Of a stretch of DNA of 64,000 nt, positions 23,501-33,327 are shown one piece after another. Made by a program: the position numbers and the translations under genes. Under the pieces are notes generated by a model. The model was not told the origin of the DNA. It searched no databases and saw only the letters and a list, made by a program, of their open reading frames with translations. Position 1 is the first letter of the stretch. Every line of letters starts with the position of its first letter. This stretch comes from Nipponacmea schrenckii (lineage: Eukaryota; Mollusca; Gastropoda; Lottiidae), in the NCBI GenBank assembly GCA_030562195.1, contig CM060201.1, positions 25,340,067-25,404,066 of the forward strand, read 5' to 3'.

Positions 23501-24972
23501 GTGCAATGGACAGGATGTGTTTATTCTCGCGCCGCCATATTTATCAACATAGGGCATAATAAATGATACAACATCGCAAATATAATGGCATCGTGTTCCT
23601 TGATTTTCCATACACTTTTTACGGTTTAAAAGAAATTATTTTAAACGAATCCATAGAAGCCACCATTTTACACTGTACTGGATGTTTTTCATAAGTAGTT
23701 CATTTCACGGCATGCGCAGACAGTATTTATGACTCGAGAAGGAATTTTAAGCCACTTGTCATTTATCGTGTGAACGGTTAAAAGTTAAGCTCTCTTAACT
23801 TTTAAGAAGGGTTGATAGTTAAGAGAGCTCAACTTTTGCCGTCTGAACGGGGTATAATTGTTAACTTATTAATTTTACCTCATTTGGTATTCAGCTCTAT
23901 AATTGCTCCAAATATTATTAGTTGAAACCACTAGGTTAAGTAGGAAGCATATTTCTCTATTATCATGCATTTATTTTGCTATTATCCTAAAGCATTTTTC
24001 TTACAACAAACAAAAATAATAACAAACTTGAAAATTCTTTGTAAACTTTTGAAATTAAAGAGTAATTTTTTTAGCTATATCTTTCAGAAATGTTCAAGGA
24101 CACATTAAGCTAGATTTTGGTGAAAAATTTTCCAAAATTTAAGCCAAAAACAAATTCGATCTACCATAAAAATAGAAATGCCCCTTTAAATATATTTTAC
24201 AACTCTTTTCTTACCTTCAATGTTGAAAACCTAAGACTTCTTTTCATTTTCATGCAAACATCAAAGAATCCACATCCTAATACCATCTTTAAAAAAAAAC
24301 CTGTTTTGTTCCAGCCTCTATGTGCTCTAATCATCTGCCTTACAAATAAAGTTAGACTTTTCTGAGGTTTTAATATCAGGCAGGGATGCTTGATTCCTGC
24401 CAAAAATATTGTATATTATATTTCACTTTAAATATTAAATTTTTCTTTTTGGGGTGAAGTGTTGTGTCTTTGAAAAAACACATAGGCTTTTCTTAATAGT
24501 GCTGTTAAATTAATTAATTATTTTTGATTAGATGAATATTGATTTATCAATTGACAAGCATTGTTATTTTATCGATTTTTGTCATTGTTTTTTTTTGGTT
24601 TTCTGGGGTTTTTCTTGAAGCTCTCTAGCTCAAACTGAAAATAATAGAGTATATCTGTTCTGACCATAGGTCTTGAAATGGGCTGGAATCAAAAATGAAT
24701 ATCTAACATGATATTTTCGGTTCACCTGGAAGCGACTTATTGCATGATGTCTACAAAACTCAAAACTTGTTTGGAGACTGTAGAGCTTATATATGGACTG
24801 ATTTACCTTGGGTTTCCTTTTATCATATTCTTTGTTATATATTATTGTTATACGTTCATTGTCATCAAAATGTCTTGCTTTTTAGACCTTAGACGAAGAA
24901 AGAGATGGTAAAACAAATTCTGTTACAAGGCGAAGAAGCGGGGCCAGTTCAGATTTTCATACTGAAGACTAA
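7820..24972 (+). CDS. P2X purinergic receptor (ATP-gated cation channel), P2X4-like
   Basis: Trimeric plasma-membrane cation channel opened by extracellular ATP. Coding exons: 7820-7956, 10647-10806, 11202-11273, 11928-12003, 12769-12862, 13787-13873, then 7a 16316-16460 or 7b 18862-19009, 19672-19802, 20401-20557, 22147-22248, optional 23039-23082, and last exon from 24886. Phases agree at the core junctions. The product is about 415 residues (7a, skipping the optional exon), normal for P2X. Seen: N-terminal YDTPR kinase site, TM1 near residues 33-50, ATP-site residues K68 and K70 (TTKLKG), T193 (NFT), N299/R301 (FNFR) and K318 (LIKAYG), all ten ectodomain cysteines, TM2 (NVGSGIALL) and trafficking motif YLDVK. 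The start is the first in-frame ATG after a stop, in good context. An AATAAA follows at 24986. Isoform structure is inferred without RNA. Confidence 0.95.
7957..8665. other. P2X intron 1, unique part
   Basis: AT-rich intronic sequence between exon 1 and the 50-bp minisatellite. No second start exon, RNA gene or repeat was recognised. Confidence 0.4.
8670..10565. repeat. 50-bp minisatellite filling P2X intron 1
   Basis: About 37 copies of a 50-bp unit around aataagaccatgttaaaaca and gtgtagtgggtttag. Many central copies are identical, while both edges are degenerate. A variant monomer (gggttaataagatcatgtca) recurs every third or fourth copy between 9050 and 9430, a local higher-order pattern. 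The array stops about 80 bp before exon 2. Confidence 0.95.
10843..11060 (+). mobile_element. tRNA-derived SINE in P2X intron 2
   Basis: Starts ggagccgcattggctcagtg, with box B-like ggtccagggttcaatcc, then the shared body (agacatggaaaagcg, acaataaaccgaggccctgt). It ends in a short TA-rich tail, so it is 3'-truncated relative to the copies at 19178 and 28185. Confidence 0.8.
12985..13605. repeat. 26-bp minisatellite in P2X intron 5
   Basis: More than 20 imperfect copies of ttaggtctagtctgtggttc followed by cttatc. Some copies lack the ctagtctgtg part, giving a shorter variant. Confidence 0.93.
13657..13760 (+). mobile_element. MITE family C, half element
   Basis: Contains aaggacactgatagcat and atgtctgtggttcctgcgat, the outer and inner landmarks of one arm of the foldback MITE seen complete at 61855-62213. 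It lies 27 bp before P2X exon 6. Confidence 0.6.
14429..14497. repeat. Long T homopolymer
   Basis: A run of almost uninterrupted T of nearly 70 bases. Apparent polyphenylalanine and polylysine open frames here are artefacts of the run. It precedes repeat family B by about 250 bp. Confidence 0.9.
14740..15560 (+). repeat. Interspersed repeat family B, plus copy with duplicated end
   Basis: Landmarks tgatcacttccggtttgagc and cgtggggacttccgtttt occur at 14766 and again near 15374, about 608 bp apart, so the element looks like a partial tandem dimer. Between them are gttgggaacagaattttgat and gaccttgaccttaaatgacc, also present on the other strand at 3988-4597. No coding potential was seen. Confidence 0.65.
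16316..16460 (+). CDS. P2X alternative exon 7a
   Basis: Acceptor atgctatgcag, donor gtagaa, 145 nt, entering in phase 2 and leaving in phase 0. It encodes RNLPDSASDAFLQSC, then SCPIFQLAQIVGSANQ and ends RKMAEQ. This matches the same P2X ectodomain segment (conserved CPIF block with a cysteine pair) as exon 7b about 2.5 kb downstream. Either exon joins exon 6 to exon 8 in frame; both together would shift the frame. Acidic DEENK precedes the CPIF block, unlike the basic KDIKNR in 7b. Confidence 0.88.
16530..16815. mobile_element. Foldback MITE family C in the P2X exon 7a-7b intron
   Basis: Left arm has tcagatgtctgtggttcctg; right arm has aattgcaggaaccacagatg and attctataagtgtctctgat. The arms are inverted relative to each other around a short centre. 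It begins about 70 bp after exon 7a. Confidence 0.75.
16816..17590. other. P2X intron between exons 7a and 7b, unique part
   Basis: AT-rich intronic DNA. No further exon similar to exon 7 and no repeat family was recognised. Confidence 0.35.
17595..18190. repeat. About 37-bp minisatellite between P2X exons 7a and 7b
   Basis: Around 15 diverged copies of ttcttttagaaaatcattat followed by tttcatttttaaaacat. It lies in the intron separating the two alternative exons. Confidence 0.9.
18862..19009 (+). CDS. P2X alternative exon 7b
   Basis: Acceptor tttcttgcag, donor gtacga, 148 nt, same phases as exon 7a. It encodes RNILGFLDDKELAAC, then FCPIFVLNDIIESSGQQ and ends EHLATS. Relative to 7a it has one extra residue between the paired cysteines. 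In known P2X structures this segment forms the dorsal fin and part of the lower body beside the ATP pocket, so exchange could tune gating or agonist response (inference). Confidence 0.9.
19178..19430 (+). mobile_element. tRNA-derived SINE in P2X intron 7
   Basis: Starts ggaatcgtggtggctcagtg, box B-like gtcccgggtttgatcccg, then gatctctcaacagttggaaa, tgccgctgtcctggcaaa and the tail gtaggacgtaaaactccatt followed by catttcatgtcattt. The middle of the consensus (ctgacatggaaaag) is missing. Confidence 0.8.
20041..20170 (-). mobile_element. Fragment of the second SINE family in P2X intron 8
   Basis: Shares tacccatttacagctaggtg and cggattatcc with the element at 4850-5097. Orientation was assigned from that copy. 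Confidence 0.4.
20268..20392. mobile_element. MITE family C half element abutting P2X exon 9
   Basis: Contains tggaattgcaggaaccacag and aatggtgtaaattgatgctt, one arm of the foldback MITE. Its outer end (acctctttaaaatc) runs to within about 10 bp of the acceptor at 20400, so the MITE end may contribute the polypyrimidine tract. Confidence 0.6.
20567..21690. repeat. 37-bp minisatellite in P2X intron 9
   Basis: About 30 copies of agcactgtgttttcacatga followed by agtaaaggagccctttg. The first copy starts about ten bases after the exon 9 donor. Shorter variants (gagcactgtgtgttcacatg) occur near 21050. Confidence 0.95.
21757..21975. repeat. Two short tandem repeats (17 bp and 15 bp)
   Basis: At 21757-21805, three to four copies of aggtcctctaggacaag. 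At 21885-21975, pyrimidine-rich copies of attcctattgtccca and variants. Both are in P2X intron 9. Confidence 0.75.
23039..23082 (+). CDS. P2X optional C-terminal exon 11
   Basis: A 44-nt stretch with a good acceptor (ttttacaattacag) and donor (gtaagc), encoding SNPLEKTAVQYESF in the frame left by exon 10. Because 44 is not a multiple of three, including it makes the last exon stop almost at once (K-P-stop), or K-R-R-K-R-W-stop if an acceptor seven bases further is used. Skipping it joins exon 10 to the last exon in frame and gives a tail of 28 residues ending SDFHTED. It could be a regulated cassette exon or a chance match to splice signals. Confidence 0.5.
23301..23854. mobile_element. 554-bp non-autonomous DNA transposon with about 32-bp TIRs
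   Basis: Begins taccccgttcagacggcaaa agttaagctctc and ends with the matching inverted sequence (gagagctcaacttttgccgt ctgaacggggta); one to two mismatches. Flanks show taa on both sides, compatible with a short TA-type target duplication but too short to be sure. The inside holds related inverted pieces (ttaaaagttaagc, cgtctgaacgg) and no recognisable transposase. It lies in P2X intron 11. Confidence 0.8.
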
Positions 24973-24985
24973 ATGTATCAAGTTA

Positions 24986-24991
24986 AATAAA
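24986..24991 (+). promoter_or_regulatory. P2X polyadenylation signal
   Basis: AATAAA fourteen bases after the P2X stop codon at 24970-24972. If used, the 3' UTR would be very short. It is the first canonical signal after the stop. Confidence 0.5.
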
Positions 24992-25084
24992 ATCAAAATT
25001 TTTATTTAGTTTTTCGGCTGTTACTTACCGGTTTTTCTTTTAAAATTTATTTTATATGTTTTTAAAAGTGCCTTTTACATATCC

Positions 25085-25615
25085 TTATCTGTGATAAAGC
25101 TCATATTGAATATAGATAGAGCTCAAATTAGATATAGATTCAGCTCAACATGAATATAGATTGAGCTTAACTTTTTTTATAGATAAAGCTCTACTTGAAT
25201 ATAGAGTGAGCTAAATTTTGATATAGATAATCTTAACTTTAAAAAAAGATATTGAGCTTAACTTGAATATAGATTGAGCTTAACTTGAATGCAGATTAAG
25301 CTCATTTTGAGTGTAAGATTGAGCTCAATTTTTTTATATAGATACAGTTAACTTGAATATAGATTGAGCACAATTTGTTAATGATAAAACTCGACTTGAA
25401 TATAGATTGAGCTCATTTTTTTATATAAATAGAACTCAACTTTAATAAAGCTTAATTTGATAAGGATAGAGCTCAACTTTAATAAAGATTGAGCTTAATT
25501 TGATAAGGATAGAGCTCAACTTTAATGAAGATTGAGCTTAATTTTAATAAAGATACAACTGAATTTGCATATAGATTGAGCTCAATCTTGATACAAATAG
25601 AGCTTATCTTCATAG
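25085..25615. repeat. About 32-bp minisatellite 3' of P2X
   Basis: Irregular copies of cttgaatatagattgagctc and gatagagctcaac. AGCTC occurs in most copies. It starts about 110 bp after the P2X stop codon. Confidence 0.85.
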
Positions 25616-28180
25616 AGATATATTGCTCTTTAAAAATAGTAGACGGTCATTTATTAATTCAGAAAAGGAGAAAAACTTCAGACATCTTAGATTCTTTTAA
25701 AATATTGTCTTCCCTAATTTTGTTTCAGATTCAATATTAATTAAAGATGTATCAGACATCATACATTGACTTCATTTGAAACTGAGGTCGATTCAACCCA
25801 GTTGTAATTAATACTTTTAGTTAAGACTACTGTGACATTTAAACACAAGTTACCATGGCAGCAAGGAATGCCCATATATGGTTAAAAAATCCACCATATT
25901 GCCTCATATTTTTCTAAGAGTTTCAGTTCAAGTCACCCAATGTATGTGATACTGATTTATTTAACTTAGTGCTTCTGTTTGATGTCTTTTGTTATTTTTT
26001 ATGTTTACTGTTATGTTTGTATATGTTTTGTAATGTTAATATTGCTAAATTATGTTGTAATTATTTTCAAGCTCATCGTAACAGTTGATATTTAGCTAAG
26101 TGTATTTCACAATATGCTTTACATATTTTTTCTTAATTATCTTTAAAGCATTTTCTTCAGAAAGACTCAAATGAGGGTCTATGTAAAGGGACAGTTGATT
26201 GGGATCTTGAATCTATGTAAATACTAGAAATCCCTGAAAATCACATAATTCATTCAAATATACCTCAAGTTTCAGAACTTTACGAATATTATTCCATTCA
26301 TTCTTTAGTCACTGCATAAAAATGGCAATGTGACATTATGGAAAATCAAAATTGAAAATCTTAAAAAATCAAGTTTTTGGGAGTTTTTTTAAACACGGAT
26401 TATAATAAATACACATGGCCAAGAAGGCTCAAATTTGGACAAAAGCTGTGAATACTATTAGCTTAGGTTAGATTAATGGAGAATCTGTCCCTCAAGATAA
26501 TTTGTTAAGAAAAACTCAAAGTAGGATTATGTTATTATATTATGTTTTGTAAAGGATTTAAGATTTTTAGATATAAGAAGTGAGAGGACAAAATATATTC
26601 TTTTTCATGTTCATGTGAAATGTACGCATTTATAATATTATGTTATAATTGTATTTTATTGTGTTCTAATTATATTGTGTTAATATTATCTTATTATTAT
26701 AATATGTTGTAATTATATCATGTCATTTGAAAAAAAAAATATTGTTTTTTTTTTAATGTTCTTTAGAAACGCTCACATTTAAATATCATGTTATAATTAT
26801 ATCATGCAATAATTATATTATGTTATAATTATATTATGTCATTTGAAAAAAAAAATATATGTTTGGATCAAAAAATATTGTTTTTATTTTAATATTCTTT
26901 AGAAATGCTCACATTTAAATATAATGTTATAATTATATCATGTTATGATTATATTATGTTATAATTTTATTATGTTATAATTATATTATGTTTGTTGAAA
27001 AAAATATGTGCGCATACAAAATATTGTATTCATTTCTATGTTCATGTGAAATGCTCACATTTAAATATTATAATTATTATAATGCTACATTCCATTTTTT
27101 TTTAATTCTTTTGTGTTAAGTATACTTGTGTTCATATTAAGAGTATTTTAATTTATTTTTTATAATGTGTCCCAAACTCCTTTTGTCCGTAGTTGCACAA
27201 GCGTAGTAATTAACAGTAAGTGTGAAATAGCACTGCTGTATTCTATGTTTTTGTGGAACAACCCTGTTTATCCACAATAAGTATTGACTAAACTCAAAGC
27301 ATTCATGTACTTTAAACTGATAAAAAATTAAGTGATTTTCTGTGCGCTACTTATATTTAAATTGCAGGAATAATGTCAGGGTATTCAAAGACAACATATA
27401 TTCAGACAATCATTGGCACTTCTTTATGCATGGCTAATTACATACATGTTAAGTTGCTACAGAATACATCTGAGTATTACAGACAAAAGGAGTCTAGGTT
27501 ATTTAATCATTCTCTTTATCAGCTGATAGAAGTGACCTTTTGAAACTGATGTCACATTTGTGATATCTGTCTTATTCAATTAAATTCATTTTGAAATATA
27601 ATAAGGGTAGCAAATGCTCTCATCTTCATATTGTCAAGCTTAAAATTACAAACTTGGCCATTTTGTCTGCAGCACTGATTGGCTGTCTTTGCCAGCATAC
27701 AATCCAATCAAATCAATTGACAAACTTCTATGATATAAGAAAGGAAGCTATGGCAGTGAAGAGTTTTTCCAATTGGATTGGCTCTCTTACTTTCAATTTT
27801 CAATCATTTTAGATATTGCAAAAATGACCTGTACCCTTGCATATTTTGTGGCCCCTTCTTGGTGCTCTTACCATTCAAAATATGTTTTCTAGAAACCCAA
27901 CTAAATGTAGATTTGTTATTTAATGCTGTTGGTAATAGTTTGACATCATGAAGATGGGGAAAACTGGGCTGAGCTCTTTCAGCTGGTAAAGCAAGTGATT
28001 AGATGCCTATATAGCTTTAGTTTAATTTTACTATCAGTGGTTTGATGTATTATTTTGTCAGTGATTATAAAGAGGTTAAATAAGATATTATGGATGATTG
28101 CTTGTGCTTTTATTGTGGAAAAAAAAATTATTTTCCTAAAAGTGCTTTTGAATATATTTATTTCCACTTAAAATGTCGAT
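25616..28180. other. Intergenic AT-rich DNA
   Basis: No gene could be supported. The stretch 26640-27080 is a diverged AT-rich repeat region with recurring tatgttataattatattatg and agaaacgctcacatttaaat. Short open frames (for example 27591-27812) have no domain or splice context. Confidence 0.45.
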
Positions 28181-28184
28181 GATT

Positions 28185-28460
28185 CAATCCCGGCTTAGGT
28201 CCAGATTAATTTTTCGCATTTTCAGCCCAGTTTCCCCTGGGCAGGTCGGAGGGACTGACATGGAAAAGCATCCTGTCGTTCTGATGGGACAATAAACCGA
28301 GGCCCTGTGTGCTACGGGCCGTGCACATTAAAGATTCCTCGACAGTTTGAAATCGCGAAAGAGTAAGCTAATGCCACTGTCCTGGCAAAATTCCCCTGAT
28401 TGCACACTGCATGGCAGTGCCTGTCTTCATAAGCCCATAAGGTGTAGAAGATATGGATGT
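28185..28460 (+). mobile_element. tRNA-derived SINE, 5'-truncated
   Basis: Begins within box B (gattcaatcccggcttaggt), then gggactgacatggaaaagca, acaataaaccgaggccctgt, gccactgtcctggcaaaatt and aaggtgtagaag. It lacks the box A region, so it is probably inactive. Confidence 0.78.
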
Positions 28461-29039
28461 CGATGTGACGTCACCCTGTTGGTACGTTGTGCCAAGAGTG
28501 CATAATTTTTTCAAAATGGCAGCAAATTTGAGATTGATGTGACTAAATATTGTTTATGAAATCTGTATTTAAAGTTGGTTAATACTTTGAATAAAAACCA
28601 ATAAGTATAATGACGGAACTTTCCAGCCTCCGTGGGTTATAATATTCATTTGTCATATGACCACACCTTTTCCACACAATTACACTATTAATAGTTGGAA
28701 CCCATTTATGCACAATATCTATTTAATACTTAGCAACCAACTGAGGTTTTTTTTTAATAATCATCTTCACTCAATTAGTTATTAAAACATTTTTTTTAAA
28801 AAAATCATTTTAAACAGATAAATAGTTTAATCAATGGGATTTTTAGCTCTTTTTAAATTCCCCCAAATATTGTCAGGACTCACCACACCTGTTGGTCCAT
28901 CGACAATTGACACAAGTGATTTTGATGAAGGCTAAAGATTGGATCACAGTTTGATGCAACATGATATACTTATTTATACTTAGGCCAAACCAATTGTTTT
29001 TTGGGTTTTTTTTTAATTAATTCATCTCCTCATCTCCTT

Positions 29040-29655
29040 AATTTTCTAAAAGTCCTGAAATTTTTAAAAATCAGATTTTCTTTTTAAAAAACAAATCAGG
29101 AGATTTTCTTTTTAAAAACAAAATTGCTTTTTAAAAATCTGATTTGCTTTTTAAAAATCAGATTTGCTTTTTAAAAATCAGATTTGCCTTTTAAAAATCA
29201 GGAGATTTGCCTAGAAAAATTAGATTTGCCTTTTAAAAATCAGGAGATTTGCCTAGAAAAATTAGATTTGCCTTTTAAAAATCAGGAGATTTGCCTAAAA
29301 ATATTAGATTTGCTTTTTAAAAATCAGATTTGCTCTTTAAAAATCAGGAGATTGCCTATCTAATAATTAGGAGATTTGCCTATTAAAAATCAGGAGATTT
29401 GCCTTTTAAAATCAGGGTTTTCCTAGAAAAATCAGGAGATTTGCCTTAAAAATTAGGAGATTTGCCTTTTAAAAATCAGGAGATTTGCCCTTAAAAAATC
29501 AGGAGATTTGCCTTAAAAAATCAGGAGTTTTGCCTTTTGAAAAATCAGGAGATTTGCCTTTTAAAAATCAGGAGATTTGCCTTAAAAAATCAGGAGATTT
29601 GCCTAGAAAAATCAGGAGATTTGCCTTTAAAAATCAAGAGATTTGCCTTAAAATA
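29040..29655. repeat. 23-bp minisatellite
   Basis: About 25 copies of ttaaaaatcaggagatttgc followed by ctt. Early copies lack aggagatt and are shorter. Confidence 0.92.
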
Positions 29656-29943
29656 TATTGAGTATTCAGCAAACCTTCTGCCCGCATTAGCAGGTTGATG
29701 CATAGAAATAAAAGAAAATCCACAAGTTTTAAATAAGTTTTTCTATTTCTCTACAACATATAGATGAAACAATGAAGCTATACAGATTCAAGGAGAGTCT
29801 AGACCAGTCAATTTTTGACTACAAGATCTAGGATGAAATTTGATTTTCACCACTGCTCCTGTAGTTGGTGATTGAAGTACAAAAATGATTAGTTGTGATT
29901 TTGGTTCACATTTTTAAACAGAGTCACTGACAACTTAAAACTT

Positions 29944-30290
29944 TAGAGGGATACTGCGTCTTGGAATGGACATAAAATATAAGTTCTCAAGAATGGTCAA
30001 TATGTGTATATGTTCATCAGTAAACTTACCTGGTGTCATAAAGTAACAAAATCCATGTTTAATCTTGAAAAATCACAAAATTAAGTAATTATTGAAAAAA
30101 ATGCTTGATCAATTATGAAGTGTTTTTCAATAATCAAATGCATTTTTATAGATAATTATAAAATTTAAGGATTTTGTTATGTTATTTATGGCAGCAGGAA
30201 TATTTACTTATGAATATAAACTCTTATTAGCCAAGTTTAATATTTTCAAATGTTATGTTCATTCTATAAAGACGCAGCATCCCTTAAAAA
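29944..30290. mobile_element. Foldback MITE family A, complete
   Basis: Starts agagggatactgcgtcttgg aatggacataaaat and ends in an inverted match (tatgttcattctataaagac gcagcatccctt). The arms stay related towards the centre (aatcaaatgcattttta against tgaaaaaaatgcttgatc), so the whole element can fold back. A second complete copy is at 58348-58670. Confidence 0.82.
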
Positions 30291-31320
30291 GCAGCCAGAC
30301 TGTTGAATTTGCCAGACTGTTGAATTTGAAAAATTTGTGTAAACAATGCAAATAAAGTTTTTAAGTTTTAGGAGACTGTGTACCTTAACCTTACTAATTA
30401 CGTGTACTAAGTCCAAAGGTAAAGGAATATGTAATTAGTCTACAATACCTTTGTAATGATGATTTTGATATGAATAATAAATACCGTATTCATCAAAATA
30501 TAATCAATATCATCACATGCTTCATGAGATTAGATAGTGCATAGTTCTTACTAACCCTTTCTTTGATCTTTAAAGGATGACTATCTCTAATAAAAAATAT
30601 AAAATTTGTATTTTCGAACTTGGTAATTAAAGCCCAGCACACACAAGTTTAGCCATTCATCAGGAGTAACTGAAATCTTGTGTTCAAGTACTCACTTTAA
30701 AATGCATCAGAAATATATTGTTTTTGATACTTTTGGCATAAATGGCGAATGATGCAAGACGTTAGTTCAGTCAAGATTTTCACAATGGCCGATAGAATGT
30801 GTTTCAGCCGTCATGTGATATCTTACCTCTGTTGTCAATGATGTCAGAGGCAGTCAAAGATGTTATAATTGAACTTTGGTTTGACTTTTCATACCTTCAT
30901 CTTGTTATAAATAATGTTTTTTAAAGCATATTTGAAAAAGCCTCGCTCTTGGATCCAACTCTTAAACCATGTGCAACAACTGTATGAAATGCTACCAGTT
31001 GTAAAAGTCACATGACTTGTTCAATTGAGTAAAAAAAGTGAGCAAAAATTGTAAATTCGGTTGTAAAACCAAACATTCCATGTAAGCGTCTGTTCCGTAC
31101 TGAAAAGTAAATATCTATCAGTTATTTATAGCAACCATTGATAATTTCTTGAAGTTTTAAGGTTAATTACTTCATTTCATTTAGAATTACTAATTAGTAT
31201 TCCTTTAGTATTATCTAACATCTATAATTTAAGTATTGTATTGTCGAAACATCAGTCAATCATCAGTCAATCGAGCGTACATTTTTTTTTCATTTAATCA
31301 TGAAATAACACAATAATAGA
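30291..31320. other. Intergenic, nothing recognised
   Basis: AT-rich DNA between a MITE and a palindromic repeat. No coding or RNA feature was seen. Confidence 0.4.
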
Positions 31321-31321
31321 C

Positions 31322-31455
31322 ATATAGAGCTATATAACTGTATGGTAACAGATTATGTTAATTACCATACAGTTATATAACTCTATGGTAACAGATTATG
31401 TTAATTACCATACAGTTATATAACTCTATGGTAACATGTTAATTACCATAGTTAA
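31322..31455. repeat. Tandem repeat of palindromic units
   Basis: Nearly three copies of a roughly 58-bp unit with agttatataact and tatggtaacagattatgtta attaccata, each with internal dyad symmetry. Alternative pairing between copies can form cruciforms. Confidence 0.8.
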
Positions 31456-32189
31456 TATAGTAAACAAACTAATAATTTATCACAGATTGAATCTTATAAT
31501 CACAGATATACAAATAAAATAAAAAATAATATAATATACAATAAGATCGCTTGACATACAAAAATCTCTAAAGCTCAGATGATCAAGCGAAAAGAAAATT
31601 TGGCTAATATCACATTAAAAATATTTGATAAAACTGAAATATGCTTAAAATTAATCACTATGGGCCTGTAAGACAATGTTATCCATCTATCTTTAAAATA
31701 TTATAAAAAAGGTTTTCTCAATTTTTACATGTGCCTAAGAAGTATTCTGAAGGTTTCAACTAATAATATTGAGCCATTCCTAAACAAGCTTAAACAGCTT
31801 TATTAACTAAATATTTTTAATTAACCCTTTTAATACACTTTCAATTAGATGTAAGTAAGCATATTTTAGACATATTTTCAGTTGTAATTTACAATGTTTT
31901 TGATAATGGAAATTTGGCATAATGCCCCTTTAAATTAACAATTAACAACATTGTCCCAAGTGTCAAACCATCCCAATGAAGAAAGTATGTTTTCAAGGAC
32001 TATTATCAATAGACTTATAACAAACACAACATGTAAGTATCAATATTCTATAAATATATTAAAGAATAACAGGACGGATAAAGAGAATGGCATATAAATA
32101 AATAATGAGGTATGGAATGTTCAAGCAGGTAAATCAAATCTATGACAGTTGTGACTGAAAGTGGCATGTTTATGTGTGTACATTCTTAA
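31456..32189. other. Intergenic, nothing recognised
   Basis: AT-rich DNA. No gene or clear repeat was identified. Confidence 0.35.
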
Positions 32190-32640
32190 GGGATACTGGC
32201 CCTTAGAATGGACATGGAATAAAGGTCACAATTAAACTTGGTCCATAAATGTATATTTGTTAATGCACATAAAACAAATTAAATTTATAACGCAATGAAA
32301 TATAATTGATTTTTGAAAGATATATTATTTCTAAAAATCAAGTTTTCCTAAAAGCCATTCATTTGTAGAATTCAATAATTTCTTTATGCATATAAGCAAA
32401 TTAATTTTTTTTTACAATAAAATATAAATGATTTTGGAAAGATATTTATGATTTCTAAAAATCAAGTTTTCCTTAAAGCCCTTCATTTGAAGAAATTTAA
32501 AACTTGTTCTAAGTCCCTTTATGCAAATAAAACAAATCAAATTTACAACACAATGAAATTTAAATGATTTTTGAAAGATATCGTTGTAATATTACTAATA
32601 ATCAAGTTTCCATACAAATAAACATAATAAAATAAATAAT
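32190..32640. mobile_element. MITE family A end with internally triplicated segment
   Basis: Begins aagggatactggcccttaga atggacatgg, the family A terminus. It is followed by three diverged copies (about 32265, 32385 and 32520) of a roughly 120-bp segment with atgatttttgaaagatat and tctaaaaatcaagttttcct. No opposite terminus was found. Confidence 0.55.
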
Positions 32641-33327
32641 ATAAGTATAATACACAATTAATATCAATAGAAATATATAACAGAATGATGATATACAGCT
32701 GCCCTTTAATAAAACATAACTACTAAAGTGTATCCATGGTAACCTCAAATCCAACATTACAATTGTAACAATTTCATAAAAAACACTGCTGCCCTTTAAT
32801 TTGATCTTATTAATGTTTTCAAGATTAACACCTCTGTTATGTAAATAAAAGGGAGGTAACTCTAATCTAATCTGAATCTGCATTCAAACATTCATATGAT
32901 TTTAGTATTTCATCTGATTAGTCATTCAAATTATTTTAAATAGTTTTATTATCCAATCAGGGGCCTTAATCTCGAAAAAATTAAGTAAGATCAAATTCAG
33001 ATTTAAAGAAATACAGTAATCTAATTGGATGATAAACCAAAAGTTAAAACTGATTTCGAGTGATTGACCAATCAGATGACTGGAACATGAAAATTATCTT
33101 AAGTTTTCAAGAATAAGGGCCAGATAACTGAACTTTATCTGGCTTAAATTTGCACGAAAATAAGTCCTCAGTACTGAGGTGGACTAATCCAGGTTTGCGA
33201 TTTTGCTATTTGCATGTAGTCTCTAAAAATTCTTTTTTTCTCAGATTTTGCAGGTTGTAAGGTTGAACTAAGTCTACTTAATAAGTGTATAAATAAAATA
33301 ATCCTAAACATAAGTGTATAATACAAG

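Noticed and set aside
23309..23611. Minus-strand 100-codon frame inside the TIR element, considered as transposase
   Set aside because: Too short, no catalytic motif, and it includes the terminal inverted repeat.
24708..24911. Plus-strand frame with a membrane-like segment before the last P2X exon
   Set aside because: Intronic; only its last six codons coincide with a possible alternative P2X C-terminus.
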